64,000 nt of DNA from Marivita sp051859345 (GCF_051859345.1 NZ_JBHYFV010000012.1:52427-116426), one strand, 5' to 3'; positions 26,245 through 35,489 are shown, numbered from the stretch's first letter. Numbers and translations: made by a program. The notes: generated by a model not told the origin, from the sequence alone.

Positions 26245-26997
26245 CTACCGGATGGAGTTAATGGAGCTTTCGAGCAGATGTTTCGTATAGGGGGATTTGG
26301 CTTCCGAGCGGCGCATGTCCTCGACCGTCAGAACCTCTTCGAAACGGCCTTCCTTCATCACCCCGATGCGTTCGCACAGATGCCCGACGACGCCCAGATC
26401 ATGAGAGACCATGATGTAGGTCAGCTTGTGTTCGCGTCTCAGGTCCACCAGCAGGTTCAGGATCTCCGCCTGCACCGACACGTCCAGCGCAGAGGTTGGT
26501 TCGTCCAGCAGCAGGATCGACGGATCGCAGGCAAGCGCGCGGGCGATGGCGACGCGTTGGCGTTGCCCCCCCGAAAGCTGGTGCGGATAGCGAAACCGGA
26601 AGCCGGGGCCGAGGCCCACATCATCGAGCAATTTGCCGATGCGGGTGTCAATGTTCTGAACGCCGTGCAGGGTCATCGCCTCGGACAGCACGCGGTCAAC
26701 GGTCTGGCGCGGGTGCAAGGAGGCGTAGGGATCCTGAAAGACCATCTGCACCTTGCTGTAGAACGCCTTGCTGCGTTTCGGTCCAAGGGTTTCCCCCGCC
26801 ACCGTCATGTCGCCCGACCATGTGGGCACCAGCCCTGCGATGGCCCGCAGAATGGTCGATTTGCCCGATCCGCTTTCCCCCACGAGGCCGAAGCTTTCAC
26901 CATCGGTGACGTCGAAATTGACATCGCGCACGGCATAGGATCGGTCCGCGCCGACGCCGAACCAGACGTTGAGGTTCTTGATCGTGACCGCGCTCAT
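26245..26997 (-). CDS. Peptide/opine ABC transporter ATP-binding protein, DppF type
   Basis: 250 residues. Walker A GESGSGKST, Q-loop MVFQDPYASLHPRQTV, signature LSGGQRQRVAIARAL, Walker B LLLDEPTSALDVSVQ and VSHDLGVVGHLC. It lacks the roughly 60-residue C-terminal oligopeptide/Fe-S extension of canonical DppF. It is last of the operon dipeptidase-dppA-B-C-D-F and overlaps dppD by 4 bases. Confidence 0.92.
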   Translation of the reverse strand: MSAVTIKNLNVWFGVGADRSYAVRDVNFDVTDGESFGLVGESGSGKSTILRAIAGLVPTWSGDMTVAGETLGPKRSKAFYSKVQMVFQDPYASLHPRQTVDRVLSEAMTLHGVQNIDTRIGKLLDDVGLGPGFRFRYPHQLSGGQRQRVAIARALACDPSILLLDEPTSALDVSVQAEILNLLVDLRREHKLTYIMVSHDLGVVGHLCERIGVMKEGRFEEVLTVEDMRRSEAKSPYTKHLLESSINSIR

Positions 26998-27857
26998 TGC
27001 CGAGCACTCACGGACGGGGCCTCGCGCCAGGCCGGATCGCGTTTGAGCACTTCCAGATGGTCGCGCGGGCGTTCCAGATCGGGCACCGAATTGAGCAGGC
27101 CCAGCGTGTAGGGGTGTTTCGCGTTTCGCAGTTCGCTGGCCTTGCAGGTTTCAACGATGCGACCGGCATACATGATCACTATCCGGTCGCAGAACTTTGC
27201 CACGAGGTTCAAATCGTGGCTGATGAACATCAGCCCCATACCCCGGTCACGGACCAGCTTGTCGATGATGTCGAGCACCTGAAGTTGCACCGACACGTCG
27301 AGCGCCGAGGTGGGTTCGTCCGCGATCAGGATTTCAGGGTTTGGCAGAAGCATCATGGCGATCATGATGCGTTGGCCCATGCCACCAGACACCTCGTGCG
27401 GGTAGAGGTCGTAGACCCGTTTGGAATCGCGGATCGCCACTTCGTCCAGCACCTCCAGCGCGCGTTTCTGCGCCTCGCTGCGCGAGACCTTTTCATGGGC
27501 ACGCAGGGCTTCGACAAGCTGCTGGCCCACGGTCATCACCGGGTTGAGCGAAAATTTGGGGTCCTGCATGATCATCGACACCCGCCCGCCGCGCAATTTG
27601 CGCATGCGTTTTTCCGGCAGGGACAGGATGTCTTCACCGTGGACGTCAAGCTTGTCCGCCTCGATAAACCCCGGTGGCCGGATCAGGCGCAATACTGCCC
27701 TGCCCGTCATGGATTTGCCCGAGCCGCTTTCGCCGACGATGCCCAGCCGTTCCTTGCCGAGGGTAAAGGAAATTCCGCGCACCGCGTCAAAGACCCCCGT
27801 ACGGGTGCGGAACTTCACCCAGAGGTTTTCCACATCCAGAAGCGGCGCGTCGGTCAT
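26994..27857 (-). CDS. Peptide/opine ABC transporter ATP-binding protein, DppD type
   Basis: 287 residues. Walker A GESGSGKSM, Q-loop MIMQDPKFSLNPVMTV, signature VSGGMGQRIMIAMML and Walker B ILIADEPTSALDVSVQ. The signature has MGQR in place of the common QRQR, a change confined to this copy. ATG 27857 overlaps the DppC stop by 4 bases; the upstream open frame to 28244 is shadow of the permease gene. Pairs with the DppF-type ATPase. Confidence 0.92.
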   Translation of the reverse strand: MTDAPLLDVENLWVKFRTRTGVFDAVRGISFTLGKERLGIVGESGSGKSMTGRAVLRLIRPPGFIEADKLDVHGEDILSLPEKRMRKLRGGRVSMIMQDPKFSLNPVMTVGQQLVEALRAHEKVSRSEAQKRALEVLDEVAIRDSKRVYDLYPHEVSGGMGQRIMIAMMLLPNPEILIADEPTSALDVSVQLQVLDIIDKLVRDRGMGLMFISHDLNLVAKFCDRIVIMYAGRIVETCKASELRNAKHPYTLGLLNSVPDLERPRDHLEVLKRDPAWREAPSVSARQ

Positions 27858-28768
27858 GAATTGTCCTCTTTCGGATCGAGCACGTCGCGCATGCCGTCGC
27901 CCAGCAGGTTGAAGGCAAGGCTGATGGCAAAGATCGCGATGCCGGGGATCGTGGCGACCCACCAGTAATCGAGGATATACTGACGCCCGTCCGAGATCAT
28001 CGCGCCCCATTCCGGGCTTGGCGGTTGCGCGCCAAGACCTAGAAAGCCAAGCCCCGCCGCCGTCAGGATGATGCCCGCCATATCGAGTGTGACCCGGATC
28101 ACCAGTGACGAGATGCAGAGCGGCCAGATGTGTTTCGTGACGATGCGGAACGGCCCTGCCCCCTGCAATTTGATCGCGTGGATATAGTCGGAATTTCGGA
28201 TGGTCAGCGTCTCGGCCCGCGCGATCCGAGCATAGGGTGGCCACGCGGTGAGCGAGATCGCAAGCACCGCGTTTTCGATCCCGGCCCCGAGTGCTGCCAC
28301 GAAGGCCAAGGCGAGGATCAGGCGCGGGAAGGCCAGGAAGATGTCGGTCACCCGCATCAGCACAATGTCGATCCAGCCGCCCGCATAGCCCGAAACCGTG
28401 CCGACGATCAGGCCCACGAGGGGCGCGACCATGACGACAAGCAGCACGATGTAGATCGAGATCCGCGCGCCATAAAGTAGCCGGGAATAGATGTCGCGCC
28501 CGAGGTGATCCGTTCCAAAGAAGTGCCCGGCTTCGCCCGGCGCCAGAAGGCGTTGCCCCAGATCCTGTGCAAACGGATCATGGGTTGCCAGAAACGGCGC
28601 AAAGATCGCGCAGAGGATGAGGAAGGTCAGAACAAACAGGCCCAGCATCGCCAGTGTGTTGGACCGCAGAGTCAGCCAGCCGTTGTACCAGGAGGCAAAT
28701 TTCGCCTGTCGGCGGGAGGTCGGCTCTTCGCTCAGGAGCCAGTCGCGCAAGCCTTGCGATATGCTCAT
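27854..28768 (-). CDS. Peptide/opine ABC transporter permease, DppC type
   Basis: 304 residues. A cytoplasmic N-terminus is followed by the first helix at about 40-62, the FGTDHLGRDIYSRLLYGARISI motif of DppC/OppC and a coupling loop YIHAIKLQGAGPFRIVTKHIWP. The end LLGDGMRDVLDPKE is typical of the family. It overlaps DppB and DppD by 4 bases each, so the membrane and ATPase subunits are tightly coupled in translation. Confidence 0.93.
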   Translation of the reverse strand: MSISQGLRDWLLSEEPTSRRQAKFASWYNGWLTLRSNTLAMLGLFVLTFLILCAIFAPFLATHDPFAQDLGQRLLAPGEAGHFFGTDHLGRDIYSRLLYGARISIYIVLLVVMVAPLVGLIVGTVSGYAGGWIDIVLMRVTDIFLAFPRLILALAFVAALGAGIENAVLAISLTAWPPYARIARAETLTIRNSDYIHAIKLQGAGPFRIVTKHIWPLCISSLVIRVTLDMAGIILTAAGLGFLGLGAQPPSPEWGAMISDGRQYILDYWWVATIPGIAIFAISLAFNLLGDGMRDVLDPKEDNS

Positions 28769-29826
28769 TTGGACCTCGGATCAAAGAAGCGGTAGAGAAG
28801 GTCGGAGAAGATGTTGATGCCGACGAAGATCGTGCCGATTACGATTGTGCCGCCCAGCACGGAATTCATGTCATTCGCCAGCAGCGAGGTGGTGATGTAT
28901 TGGCCAAGTCCAGGCCAGGCAAAGATGATCTCGGTCAGGACGGACCCTTCCAGCAGGTTGGCATAGGCCAGCGCGATCACCGTCACCAGCTGGATGCGGA
29001 TGTTTCGGAACGCATGCCCCCAGACGACCTGCCATTCGCTGAGCCCTTTGACCCGCGCGGTGGTCACGTATTCGGACCCGAGCTGTTCCAGCATGAAGGA
29101 CCGCGTCATGCGGCTGATATAGGCAAGGCTGTAATATCCCAGCAGGGACGCGGGCAGAATGATGTGGGAAAACGCGTTGCGGAACACCTGCCATTCGCCG
29201 CGCAGGGCGCTGTCGATCAGGATCATTCCGGTTATCGGCTCTACAATACCCTGGTAGAAGATGCCAAGCCGGCCCGGACCGGCGACCCAGCCGAGGATAC
29301 CGTAGAACAGGAGTAGCCCGACTAGCCCAAGCCAGAAGATCGGCATGGAATACCCGATCAGCCCGACGAACCGCGCCAGCTGGTCGATCCAGCTGCCGCG
29401 TCGGACGGCGGCGATCACGCCCAGCGGCACACCCAGCACGACGCCGATCAGAGTGCCAAGCGTGGCCAGTTCAAGCGTCGCGGGGAAGACGCGGGCAATA
29501 TCGGTCGTGACCTCTTGTCCGGTGCGGATGGATTTGCCGAAATCGCCTTGCAGCACGTCGGTGACATAAATCCAGAATTGCACCAACAGCGGCTGATCCA
29601 GCCCAAGCTCTATGAAGGTCTGGTTATATTGTTCCTGCGTCGCCCGTTCACCGATGACGGCCAGAACCGGGTCGATCGGCATGACGCGGCCGATCATGAA
29701 GGTCACAAACAGCAGGCCAAGGATCGTCGCGGCGACTGTCGCGAGCGTCGCCAGCGATTTCCGCGCCCAGATGGGAACGGGCGGCAGAAGCCGCCCGCCC
29801 GTTTGGTTGACGTTTTGATCCGCCAT
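28765..29826 (-). CDS. Peptide/opine ABC transporter permease, DppB type
   Basis: 353 residues with about six hydrophobic segments. LGLDQPLLVQFWIYVTDVLQGDFGKSIRTGQEVTTDI is the conserved DppB N-terminal loop, and the coupling loop reads YVTTARVKGLSEWQVVWGHAFRN. The start codon follows the binding-protein stop with no spacer (TAAATG), unlike the usual gap with a hairpin, so expression of SBP and permease may be close to equal here. Confidence 0.93.
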   Translation of the reverse strand: MADQNVNQTGGRLLPPVPIWARKSLATLATVAATILGLLFVTFMIGRVMPIDPVLAVIGERATQEQYNQTFIELGLDQPLLVQFWIYVTDVLQGDFGKSIRTGQEVTTDIARVFPATLELATLGTLIGVVLGVPLGVIAAVRRGSWIDQLARFVGLIGYSMPIFWLGLVGLLLFYGILGWVAGPGRLGIFYQGIVEPITGMILIDSALRGEWQVFRNAFSHIILPASLLGYYSLAYISRMTRSFMLEQLGSEYVTTARVKGLSEWQVVWGHAFRNIRIQLVTVIALAYANLLEGSVLTEIIFAWPGLGQYITTSLLANDMNSVLGGTIVIGTIFVGINIFSDLLYRFFDPRSK

Positions 29827-31422
29827 TTACTTGGTGATCACCCAGTAGGAGACCGCGGTGGTAGCACCACCAGCAACGAAGTTTTCGACAGTCGACCGCA
29901 TACCGTTCTGTTCGATTTGCTGGAACATCACGCCGAACGGGCTGGTCTGCTGATGCTCGCGCTGCAATTCCCGATACATCTCGGCGCGGGTCGCGGTGTC
30001 GTTTTCCACCACGGCGGCAAGGGTCTCTTCGCTCATTTCGGGGATGCCCCAAGCATTGCGCCAAGCCAACAGCCCGGTTGCGCCCGCTTCATCCGAGTTT
30101 TCGGGATTGAATGCGAACGTGCCCGCGTTGGTGTTGGGATCGGGATAATCCGGACCCCATGCACCAAGATAGATGTCGTGTTCGCGCGCGCGGTAGCGGT
30201 CCAGTGTCTGCGCACCGGTTCCGACGATCAGTTCGACGTCGCATCCCAACTGACCCCAGGTGTTCTGGAGCGACTGGGCAATGTCCATGCGTTCCTGCGC
30301 ATCCCGCACCGAAATCTTGATCGGGCCGCAATCCGGGAACGCAGAGTCGGCCAAAGCGGCTTTGGCGGCGTCGATATCATAAGAGAACGGCGTTTCCTCC
30401 AGCGCGCCAAGGAATGTGCGCGGCAGGAAGGCCTGATGCACGGTGTACTGGCCCTTGAGGAAGGAATTCGACATGCCTTCGTAATCGGCCGCCAATTTCA
30501 GCGCTTCGAGCACCTTTGGATCGGACAGCATCTCGTTTTTCTGGTTGGCCGAGAAATACATCAGGCGGCCGCGCAGTTCGTCGATCACCTTGACACCTTC
30601 GACATCCGAGAGGCCAGCCACATCTTCGGGCGACAGGTTGCGCGCCACATCGATATCCCCGCGTTCCAGCTGAAGGCGCTGTGTCGCGCTTTCCTGAATG
30701 TGCTGCACGATCACCCGCTCCATTGCCGGTGCGTCGCCGCCATAGTTGGGGTTGAGGTCCATCAGGACGCTTTCGCTCGGCTTCCAGTCCACGACCTTGT
30801 ATGGGCCGGAACCGGCGGTGTTGGTGCGCAACCATTCGTTGCCCATGTCACCATCGACCGCGTTCGCCATCGCGGTTTCCATGTCGACGACGCCACCGAT
30901 GGTGGCCGTCAGGCAGTTCAGAACAAAGGACAGCGCGTAGGGCTTGTCCAGTGTCAGAACGAGCGTCTGGTCATCCGGTGCGACAATGGTCTGTTCGACG
31001 TTTTCCGGTGTGAAACCGAACTGCGTCAGGATAAACGACGGTGTCTTGTTCAGCGTCACCGCGCGGCGCAAAGAGAATTCGGCATCCTTTGCCGTCACCG
31101 GATTGCCCGAGGCAAAGACGTGACCGTCGGCCATGGTGAACGTGATGGTCATTCCGTCCTCGGAAATCTCCCAGCTTTCGGCCAGTTGCGGCTGAAACCC
31201 TGCATCAAGATCAAGCGGGTCGAAATTGACCAGCTTCTGATAGACATTGCGGCTCACGTCAGCGCCCGCGAATTCAAAGCTTTCGGCCGGATCAAAGGTC
31301 TTGATGTCGTCGATCCGATTGGCAATGACCAGCATGTTCGGCGGCGTTTGCGCAAAGCTTGGCGCGGCGATGCCGACGGCCAGAAGTGAGGCAACCGCAG
31401 CTGCAACGAATTGTGTTTTCAT
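29827..31422 (-). CDS. Peptide/opine ABC transporter substrate-binding protein, family 5
   Basis: 531 residues. A Sec signal peptide (about 1-24, ending SFA-Q) precedes a family-5 SBP: KTFDPAESFEFAGADVSRNVYQKLVNFD, TFTMADGHVFASGNPVTAKDAEFSLRRAV and the late LGAWGPDYPDPNTNAGTFAFNPEN that often forms the binding-site lid. The paired M19 dipeptidase gene upstream suggests di- or tripeptides, possibly unusual ones, as ligand. Confidence 0.92.
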   Translation of the reverse strand: MKTQFVAAAVASLLAVGIAAPSFAQTPPNMLVIANRIDDIKTFDPAESFEFAGADVSRNVYQKLVNFDPLDLDAGFQPQLAESWEISEDGMTITFTMADGHVFASGNPVTAKDAEFSLRRAVTLNKTPSFILTQFGFTPENVEQTIVAPDDQTLVLTLDKPYALSFVLNCLTATIGGVVDMETAMANAVDGDMGNEWLRTNTAGSGPYKVVDWKPSESVLMDLNPNYGGDAPAMERVIVQHIQESATQRLQLERGDIDVARNLSPEDVAGLSDVEGVKVIDELRGRLMYFSANQKNEMLSDPKVLEALKLAADYEGMSNSFLKGQYTVHQAFLPRTFLGALEETPFSYDIDAAKAALADSAFPDCGPIKISVRDAQERMDIAQSLQNTWGQLGCDVELIVGTGAQTLDRYRAREHDIYLGAWGPDYPDPNTNAGTFAFNPENSDEAGATGLLAWRNAWGIPEMSEETLAAVVENDTATRAEMYRELQREHQQTSPFGVMFQQIEQNGMRSTVENFVAGGATTAVSYWVITK

Positions 31423-31447
31423 GATGTAAGTCCCCGTTCAGGTTTTC

Positions 31448-32497
31448 TTATTCGCCCCACGTTTGCCGCAGGACCCGTAGCCAGTTCCCATGCGTGACCT
31501 TGGTCATGAGACCATCGTCCACGCCGCGAGACCGCAAGGCAGTGAGCAGGTTGGGCAAGCCCGCGCAATCCCCGATCTGATCCGGGACAAGCGCCCCGTC
31601 AAAGTCGGACCCAAGGCCGACCCGATCCTCACCAACGCTACTGACCAGATGGTCGAAGTGTCGGAGCATGATGTCAAGCTCAAACTCGGAGTCCATCCGA
31701 CCGTCGGGCCGCAGAAAGGCGCTGGCGAAATTAATGCCCACCATGCCATCGCTGTCGCGGATCATTGCCAGTTGACGATCGGTCAGGTTGCGCGAATGCG
31801 GGCAGACCTCCCAGGCGTTGGAATGAGTCGCAACCAGCGGCGCGTCGGTGATCCGGGCCACGTCCTCGACCCCCTTGGCATTGAGGTGTGACAGGTCGAC
31901 CAGGATTTTCAGCCGGTTGCATTCGCGGATCAGCGCCTTGCCGTCTTCCGTCAGGCCCGGCCCGGTGTCGGGATCGGACGGGTAGCGAAACGGCACGCCG
32001 TGTCCCCAGATCGTCTCGCGGCTCCAGACCGGGCCCAGAGACCGCAGCCCGCGCGCGTGCCATGCGTTCAGTTTCTCGAAGTCGCGGTCGATCGCCTCGG
32101 CGCCCTCGATATGGATGACGGCGGCCATCTCGTCGGCAGGCAGCGCCGCTTCGATCTCCTGCGCGCTGCGGCAGATGCGAACGGCCCCGGCGGCGGCAAG
32201 GTTGTCGATCTCGTCGAAACCGCGTTTGGTCCATTCCGTCGCCTCGGCTTCGTCCACCCGCGTCGGCAGCGCGATGTCGTAAGGCGGATTGCGCATCTCG
32301 TCATGGCGCACGGCCTTGTCGTCGGGGCTGGGCACGAAGATCGCGAACATCCCGCCACCGAACCCGCCTCTGATGGCACGCGGCTTGTCGATATGTCCAT
32401 CGGGCAAACCCGACGCCACGGCATCCGCCGTTACATCACCCCGAAGCAAGCGCAGGATCAGGTCATTGTGGCCGTCAAAGACGGGAAAGTCGGTCAT
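31448..32497 (-). CDS. Membrane-type dipeptidase, peptidase family M19
   Basis: 349 residues, the size of bacterial M19 renal-dipeptidase homologues. The N-terminal DGHNDL (8-13) supplies the first zinc ligands His10 and Asp12. IHIEGAEAID holds the bridging Glu, SHLNAKGVEDVARI and VATHSNAWEVCPHSRNLTD hold the His ligands, and GLGSDFDGAL the final Asp. No signal peptide or GPI-type tail, so it is cytoplasmic. It hydrolyses dipeptides, including those with a D-residue or dehydro-residue. Operon with the Dpp importer (25-base gap). Confidence 0.92.
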   Translation of the reverse strand: MTDFPVFDGHNDLILRLLRGDVTADAVASGLPDGHIDKPRAIRGGFGGGMFAIFVPSPDDKAVRHDEMRNPPYDIALPTRVDEAEATEWTKRGFDEIDNLAAAGAVRICRSAQEIEAALPADEMAAVIHIEGAEAIDRDFEKLNAWHARGLRSLGPVWSRETIWGHGVPFRYPSDPDTGPGLTEDGKALIRECNRLKILVDLSHLNAKGVEDVARITDAPLVATHSNAWEVCPHSRNLTDRQLAMIRDSDGMVGINFASAFLRPDGRMDSEFELDIMLRHFDHLVSSVGEDRVGLGSDFDGALVPDQIGDCAGLPNLLTALRSRGVDDGLMTKVTHGNWLRVLRQTWGE

Positions 32498-32961
32498 GGT
32501 GTCTCCAGTGACAGTTTGTAGCCGAAATGGGTGGGTTCAAATCCGGCGCGTTCATAAAACCTGTGCGCATCATCGCGGCGTCGATCCGATGTCAGTTGAA
32601 TCAGGCGGCACCCTCTTTGTCTGGCCTGATCAATGGACCAGTCAATTAAGGCCTGCCCAATACCCTGCCCGCGCAGCTCCCCCGAGACCCGCATCGATTC
32701 GATCTGGGCACGCCACGCGCCATGGCGCGACAGGCCGGGCAAGAACGACAGCAAAAGCGTCGCCACGATCTTTGCGTCGCGCTCACCAACGACAAGTATG
32801 TGGTTCGGGTCGCGCTGGATCGCATCGAAGGCGCTTTGATAGGCCTCGTCCGGTTCCATCGCCTCGCGGTTCACCCCTATATCATCATCACCGTAAAGCG
32901 CGATCAAAGCAGCAATATCGCAGTGTTGGGCGGATCGAATGGACAGCTGTGCACGAGTCAT
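32494..32961 (-). CDS. GNAT-family N-acetyltransferase
   Basis: 155 residues. The acetyl-CoA loop is RVSGELRGQGIGQALIDWSID (R/Q-x-x-G-x-G/A motif), preceded by a beta-strand with LLSFLPGLSRHGAWRAQIESM and followed by GCRLIQLTSDRRRDDAHRFYERAGFEPTHFGYKL. This end segment is typical of small-molecule or amino-acid acetyltransferases. It overlaps the dipeptidase start by 4 bases, so it may protect or detoxify an imported peptide or amino acid. ATG 32961 is preferred to an upstream TTG; the ribosome site is weak either way. Confidence 0.85.
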   Translation of the reverse strand: MTRAQLSIRSAQHCDIAALIALYGDDDIGVNREAMEPDEAYQSAFDAIQRDPNHILVVGERDAKIVATLLLSFLPGLSRHGAWRAQIESMRVSGELRGQGIGQALIDWSIDQARQRGCRLIQLTSDRRRDDAHRFYERAGFEPTHFGYKLSLETP

Positions 32962-33020
32962 CGACCAAGCTTTGGCGAAGACGGCCCGGACCGCAATCAA
33001 ATTCCGATCATTGACAGTCT

Positions 33021-33221
33021 TTACCCGGACGCCTCGGCGTCTGCTGCGGCAGTCAATGCCAGGCGCAGGACGGCGCGGTCGCCAATGTGCTTCGCCAGAA
33101 CTAGAATCAACCGGGCGTTGAGCGTGATGCTTTCGTCATCGGACAGCCCCTCATGTGCGCCCAGAAGATCAGCATAGACCCCATCCGGGTCAGGGATATT
33201 GGGGGGCGTATTCAAAGCCAC
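33021..33221 (-). CDS. DUF2783-family small protein
   Basis: 66 residues from a GTG start with AAAGG 9-10 bases upstream. The sequence matches the DUF2783 pattern as I know it: NTPPNIPDPDGVYADLLGAHEGL near the N-terminus, then LNARLILVLAKHIGDRAVL. Family members usually sit beside FAD-dependent aromatic-ring hydroxylases; here it stands alone, 59 bases upstream of the GNAT gene and 48 bases from a transposase relic, so it may have been stranded by the rearrangement that brought the relic in. Function unknown. Confidence 0.65.
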   Translation of the reverse strand: MALNTPPNIPDPDGVYADLLGAHEGLSDDESITLNARLILVLAKHIGDRAVLRLALTAAADAEASG

Positions 33222-33269
33222 CAGATTATCCCTTTCCGAGAGCGCGCGCCAGCGCGGCTGATATGGGAA

Positions 33270-33625
33270 CGTGATGACCGCTGCGACAATTCTCAAAGTG
33301 ATCCAGTTCGAATGTGATCGTTTGCCTACCGAAGCAAGGAACCTGCGAGAAGCAGCCAGACGTGTCAAAGCCAGAAGACAGGAGTTCTATGCCTACCTTT
33401 CCAACAATTTTGACGCGCTTGCAAACTACGGGCAGCGCTATCGAAACGGTCTCCCGATCTCGTCGTCCCGCGCGGAAGGCTGTGTAGATGACATCGGCAA
33501 CGCACGCATGGGCAAACGCCGCCGCATGAGGTGGTCTCCACAGGGCGCACATCGATGTGCTGTCACGAGAGTCGCAGATCTAGACCGAAGGCTTAGTGTC
33601 ACCAACCTGACCACATCAGAAATCC
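33270..33625 (+). pseudogene. Transposase relic, ISKra4-like C-terminus (copy B)
   Basis: The plus-strand frame reads AYLSNNFDALANYGQRYRNGLPISSSRAEG, then ARMGKRRRMRWSPQGAHR and TRVADLDRRL, the C-terminal transposase pattern also found at 19178-19560. Only about 110 codons remain, without N-terminal domain or recognisable ends. Same orientation as copy A, 14 kb away. The remaining stretch to 33906 contains only the promoter region of the next operon. Confidence 0.62.
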
Positions 33626-33906
33626 CTCACCTGATCGCCCGCCTCTTGCTGCGACCAGCATTGACCGTAACCTTCATCTGGGAATGGTCGCGATGGCGAC
33701 GACAACACCAAACCGTTGCCGCCCTCTCTCATCGGAAAGCTTGGCTCAATGCGCAACTTTAGCACTATGCGAGACAAAGACGCATCAGATCGGTCTGCCG
33801 GGAAGCAACTCTTCCAATTATTGCAACATATAGTCCATTCATTGCAATTTTGGCATCTTAAGTAAGAATGTAAGATCGATGCATCATTACTTTTGGGAGG
33901 AGTAAC
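33626..33906. promoter_or_regulatory. Promoter region of the second peptide-type importer operon
   Basis: 281 bases without a gene. Near the end is an A+T-rich part with ATTGCAA repeated at about a 21-base interval (33824 and 33840 region), possibly an activator or repressor half-site pair. A very strong ribosome site GGGAGGAG sits 4 bases before the ATG at 33907. No clear -35/-10 pair could be fixed. Confidence 0.35.
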
Positions 33907-35436
33907 ATGTTGAGAACCACCGTTGCCGCCACTGCCCTTGCCACCGCGCTTGCGGGTGTGACACCGGGTGTCGTCCATGCCGGAAAGCAGGACGATACGA
34001 TGCGGGTCGCGCTGGCCGAGGAAATTCTGAACCTCGACTACAACTACACGACCAAGCGTGAATACATCATCATGGCAGAGCTGACCGATGCCACGCTCTT
34101 CGATCTCGACCCCGAGACGCAGAAATACAATCCTGCGGTTGCAGCAGAATGGGAATGGATCGATGACACCACGCTGGATGTCACATTGCGCGAGGGCGTC
34201 AAGTTCCACGACGGGTCAGATCTGACAGCCGAGGATGTGGCCTATACCTACAACTGGATTGTCTCGGACGAAAGCGAAGCTCAAGCCAAGGGTACGATCG
34301 GACGCTGGCTCGACAATGTCGAGGTCACCGGCGACCTGTCGCTGCGTTTCAACCTGAAATCAGTCTATCCACTGGTGCTGCGCGATATGGCACAGCGGGT
34401 CAAGTTGCGCCCCGAAGGCGCCTACGAGACCGACGATGGCAGCATCGACGAGAATGCAATGGCGATTGATCTCGTTGGCGCCGGACCCTACCGGGTCGTT
34501 TCGTTCGAACCGGGACAGGAAGTCGTGCTGGAGCGCTTCGAGGAGTATTGGGGCGACGCACCGGCAATCGAGAACGTCGTGGTCCGCAACTTGCCTGATA
34601 TTGGCACGCAGCAGGCCGAACTGATGTCCGGTGGCGTGGACTGGATGTTCAAGGTGCCGCTGGACCTGGCGGAATCGCTGGGAGAGACACCTTTGGCGAC
34701 GCATCTGTCCGGGCCGGACCTGCGCGTCGGTTTCCTGGTGCTCGACGCTGCGGGCTACACCGATGAGAACGGCCCGCTGACCAACGTGAAGGTGCGGCAA
34801 GCCGTCAATCACGCACTCAACCGCGAGGAAATGGCCGAATACCTGATCGGCGGTTCGGCGGAGGCGATCCATACGCCTTGCCATCCCGCGCAGTTCGGCT
34901 GCACCGAAGACATCCCGGCCTATCCCTATGACCCCGAGGCCGCCAAGGCGCTGCTCAAGGAGGCCGGATATGGCGACGGTTTCCCGATGGAGCTTTGGGC
35001 CTATCGTGACAAGCCGGCGGCCGAAGCCGTAGCGGCGGATCTCGAGGCCGTGGGAATTGACGTGAACCTGCGATACGTCAAGCTTGCATCGCTCAACCAA
35101 GCGCGCGCGCAGCAGGAGATCCCTGCCTATTTCGGCACATGGGGCTCGGGCGGCACCGCCGACACCGCAGCGATCGCGCGCGTACACTTTGCGGGCGACA
35201 GCGACCGGAACCTGTCGGGCGACGAGGATCTGACCGAGATCGTTCTCGCGGCAGAGCAAACCGCCGATGCCGAGAAGCGCATGGCGCTTTACGAAGAGGC
35301 GCTGACGACCATTGCCGAACAGGCATACTGGGCACCGCTCTTCTCCTACTCGCAGAACTATCTGGTAAGCCCCGAGCTCGACTTCCCGCTTAGCCCCGAC
35401 GGGCTGCCGCGTCTCGACGACGCGTCCTGGAAGTAA
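33907..35436 (+). CDS. ABC transporter substrate-binding protein, family 5
   Basis: 509 residues. The signal peptide (about 1-25, ending VHA-GK) precedes a family-5 SBP: RVALAEEILNLDYNYTTKREYIIM, TLREGVKFHDGSDLTAEDVAYTYN, GAGPYRVVSFEPGQEVVLERFEEYWG and IHTPCHPAQFGCTEDI, the last with two Cys that could form a disulfide. It heads the operon SBP-permease-permease-double ATPase-lyase. The ligand may be the lyase substrate. Confidence 0.9.
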   Translation: MLRTTVAATALATALAGVTPGVVHAGKQDDTMRVALAEEILNLDYNYTTKREYIIMAELTDATLFDLDPETQKYNPAVAAEWEWIDDTTLDVTLREGVKFHDGSDLTAEDVAYTYNWIVSDESEAQAKGTIGRWLDNVEVTGDLSLRFNLKSVYPLVLRDMAQRVKLRPEGAYETDDGSIDENAMAIDLVGAGPYRVVSFEPGQEVVLERFEEYWGDAPAIENVVVRNLPDIGTQQAELMSGGVDWMFKVPLDLAESLGETPLATHLSGPDLRVGFLVLDAAGYTDENGPLTNVKVRQAVNHALNREEMAEYLIGGSAEAIHTPCHPAQFGCTEDIPAYPYDPEAAKALLKEAGYGDGFPMELWAYRDKPAAEAVAADLEAVGIDVNLRYVKLASLNQARAQQEIPAYFGTWGSGGTADTAAIARVHFAGDSDRNLSGDEDLTEIVLAAEQTADAEKRMALYEEALTTIAEQAYWAPLFSYSQNYLVSPELDFPLSPDGLPRLDDASWK

Positions 35437-35443
35437 CCTGATC

Positions 35444-35470
35444 GGTCCTGCGCCATTCAGGCGCGGGACC
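35444..35470 (+). promoter_or_regulatory. Hairpin between the binding-protein and permease genes
   Basis: GGTCCTGCGCC and GGCGCGGGACC pair at 10 of 11 positions around a 5-base loop, 8 bases after the SBP stop and before the ribosome site of the permease gene. There is no T-run. It probably stabilises the SBP part of the mRNA or partly blocks readthrough, so that binding protein exceeds permease. Confidence 0.55.
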
Positions 35471-35489
35471 ATCCCCGAGAGGAGACGAC

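Noticed and set aside
26994..28244. 416-codon version of the DppD-type ATPase
   Set aside because: The extra N-terminal 129 residues are a frame of the overlapping DppC gene; ATG 27857 with ATGA overlap is the normal start.
29515..31389. A 624-codon open frame on the plus strand
   Set aside because: It is antisense to the DppA and DppB genes, with no family likeness and no ribosome site.
33616..34209. 197-codon minus-strand frame
   Set aside because: Overlaps the start of the well-supported family-5 binding-protein gene and its promoter region; no likeness to a known protein.
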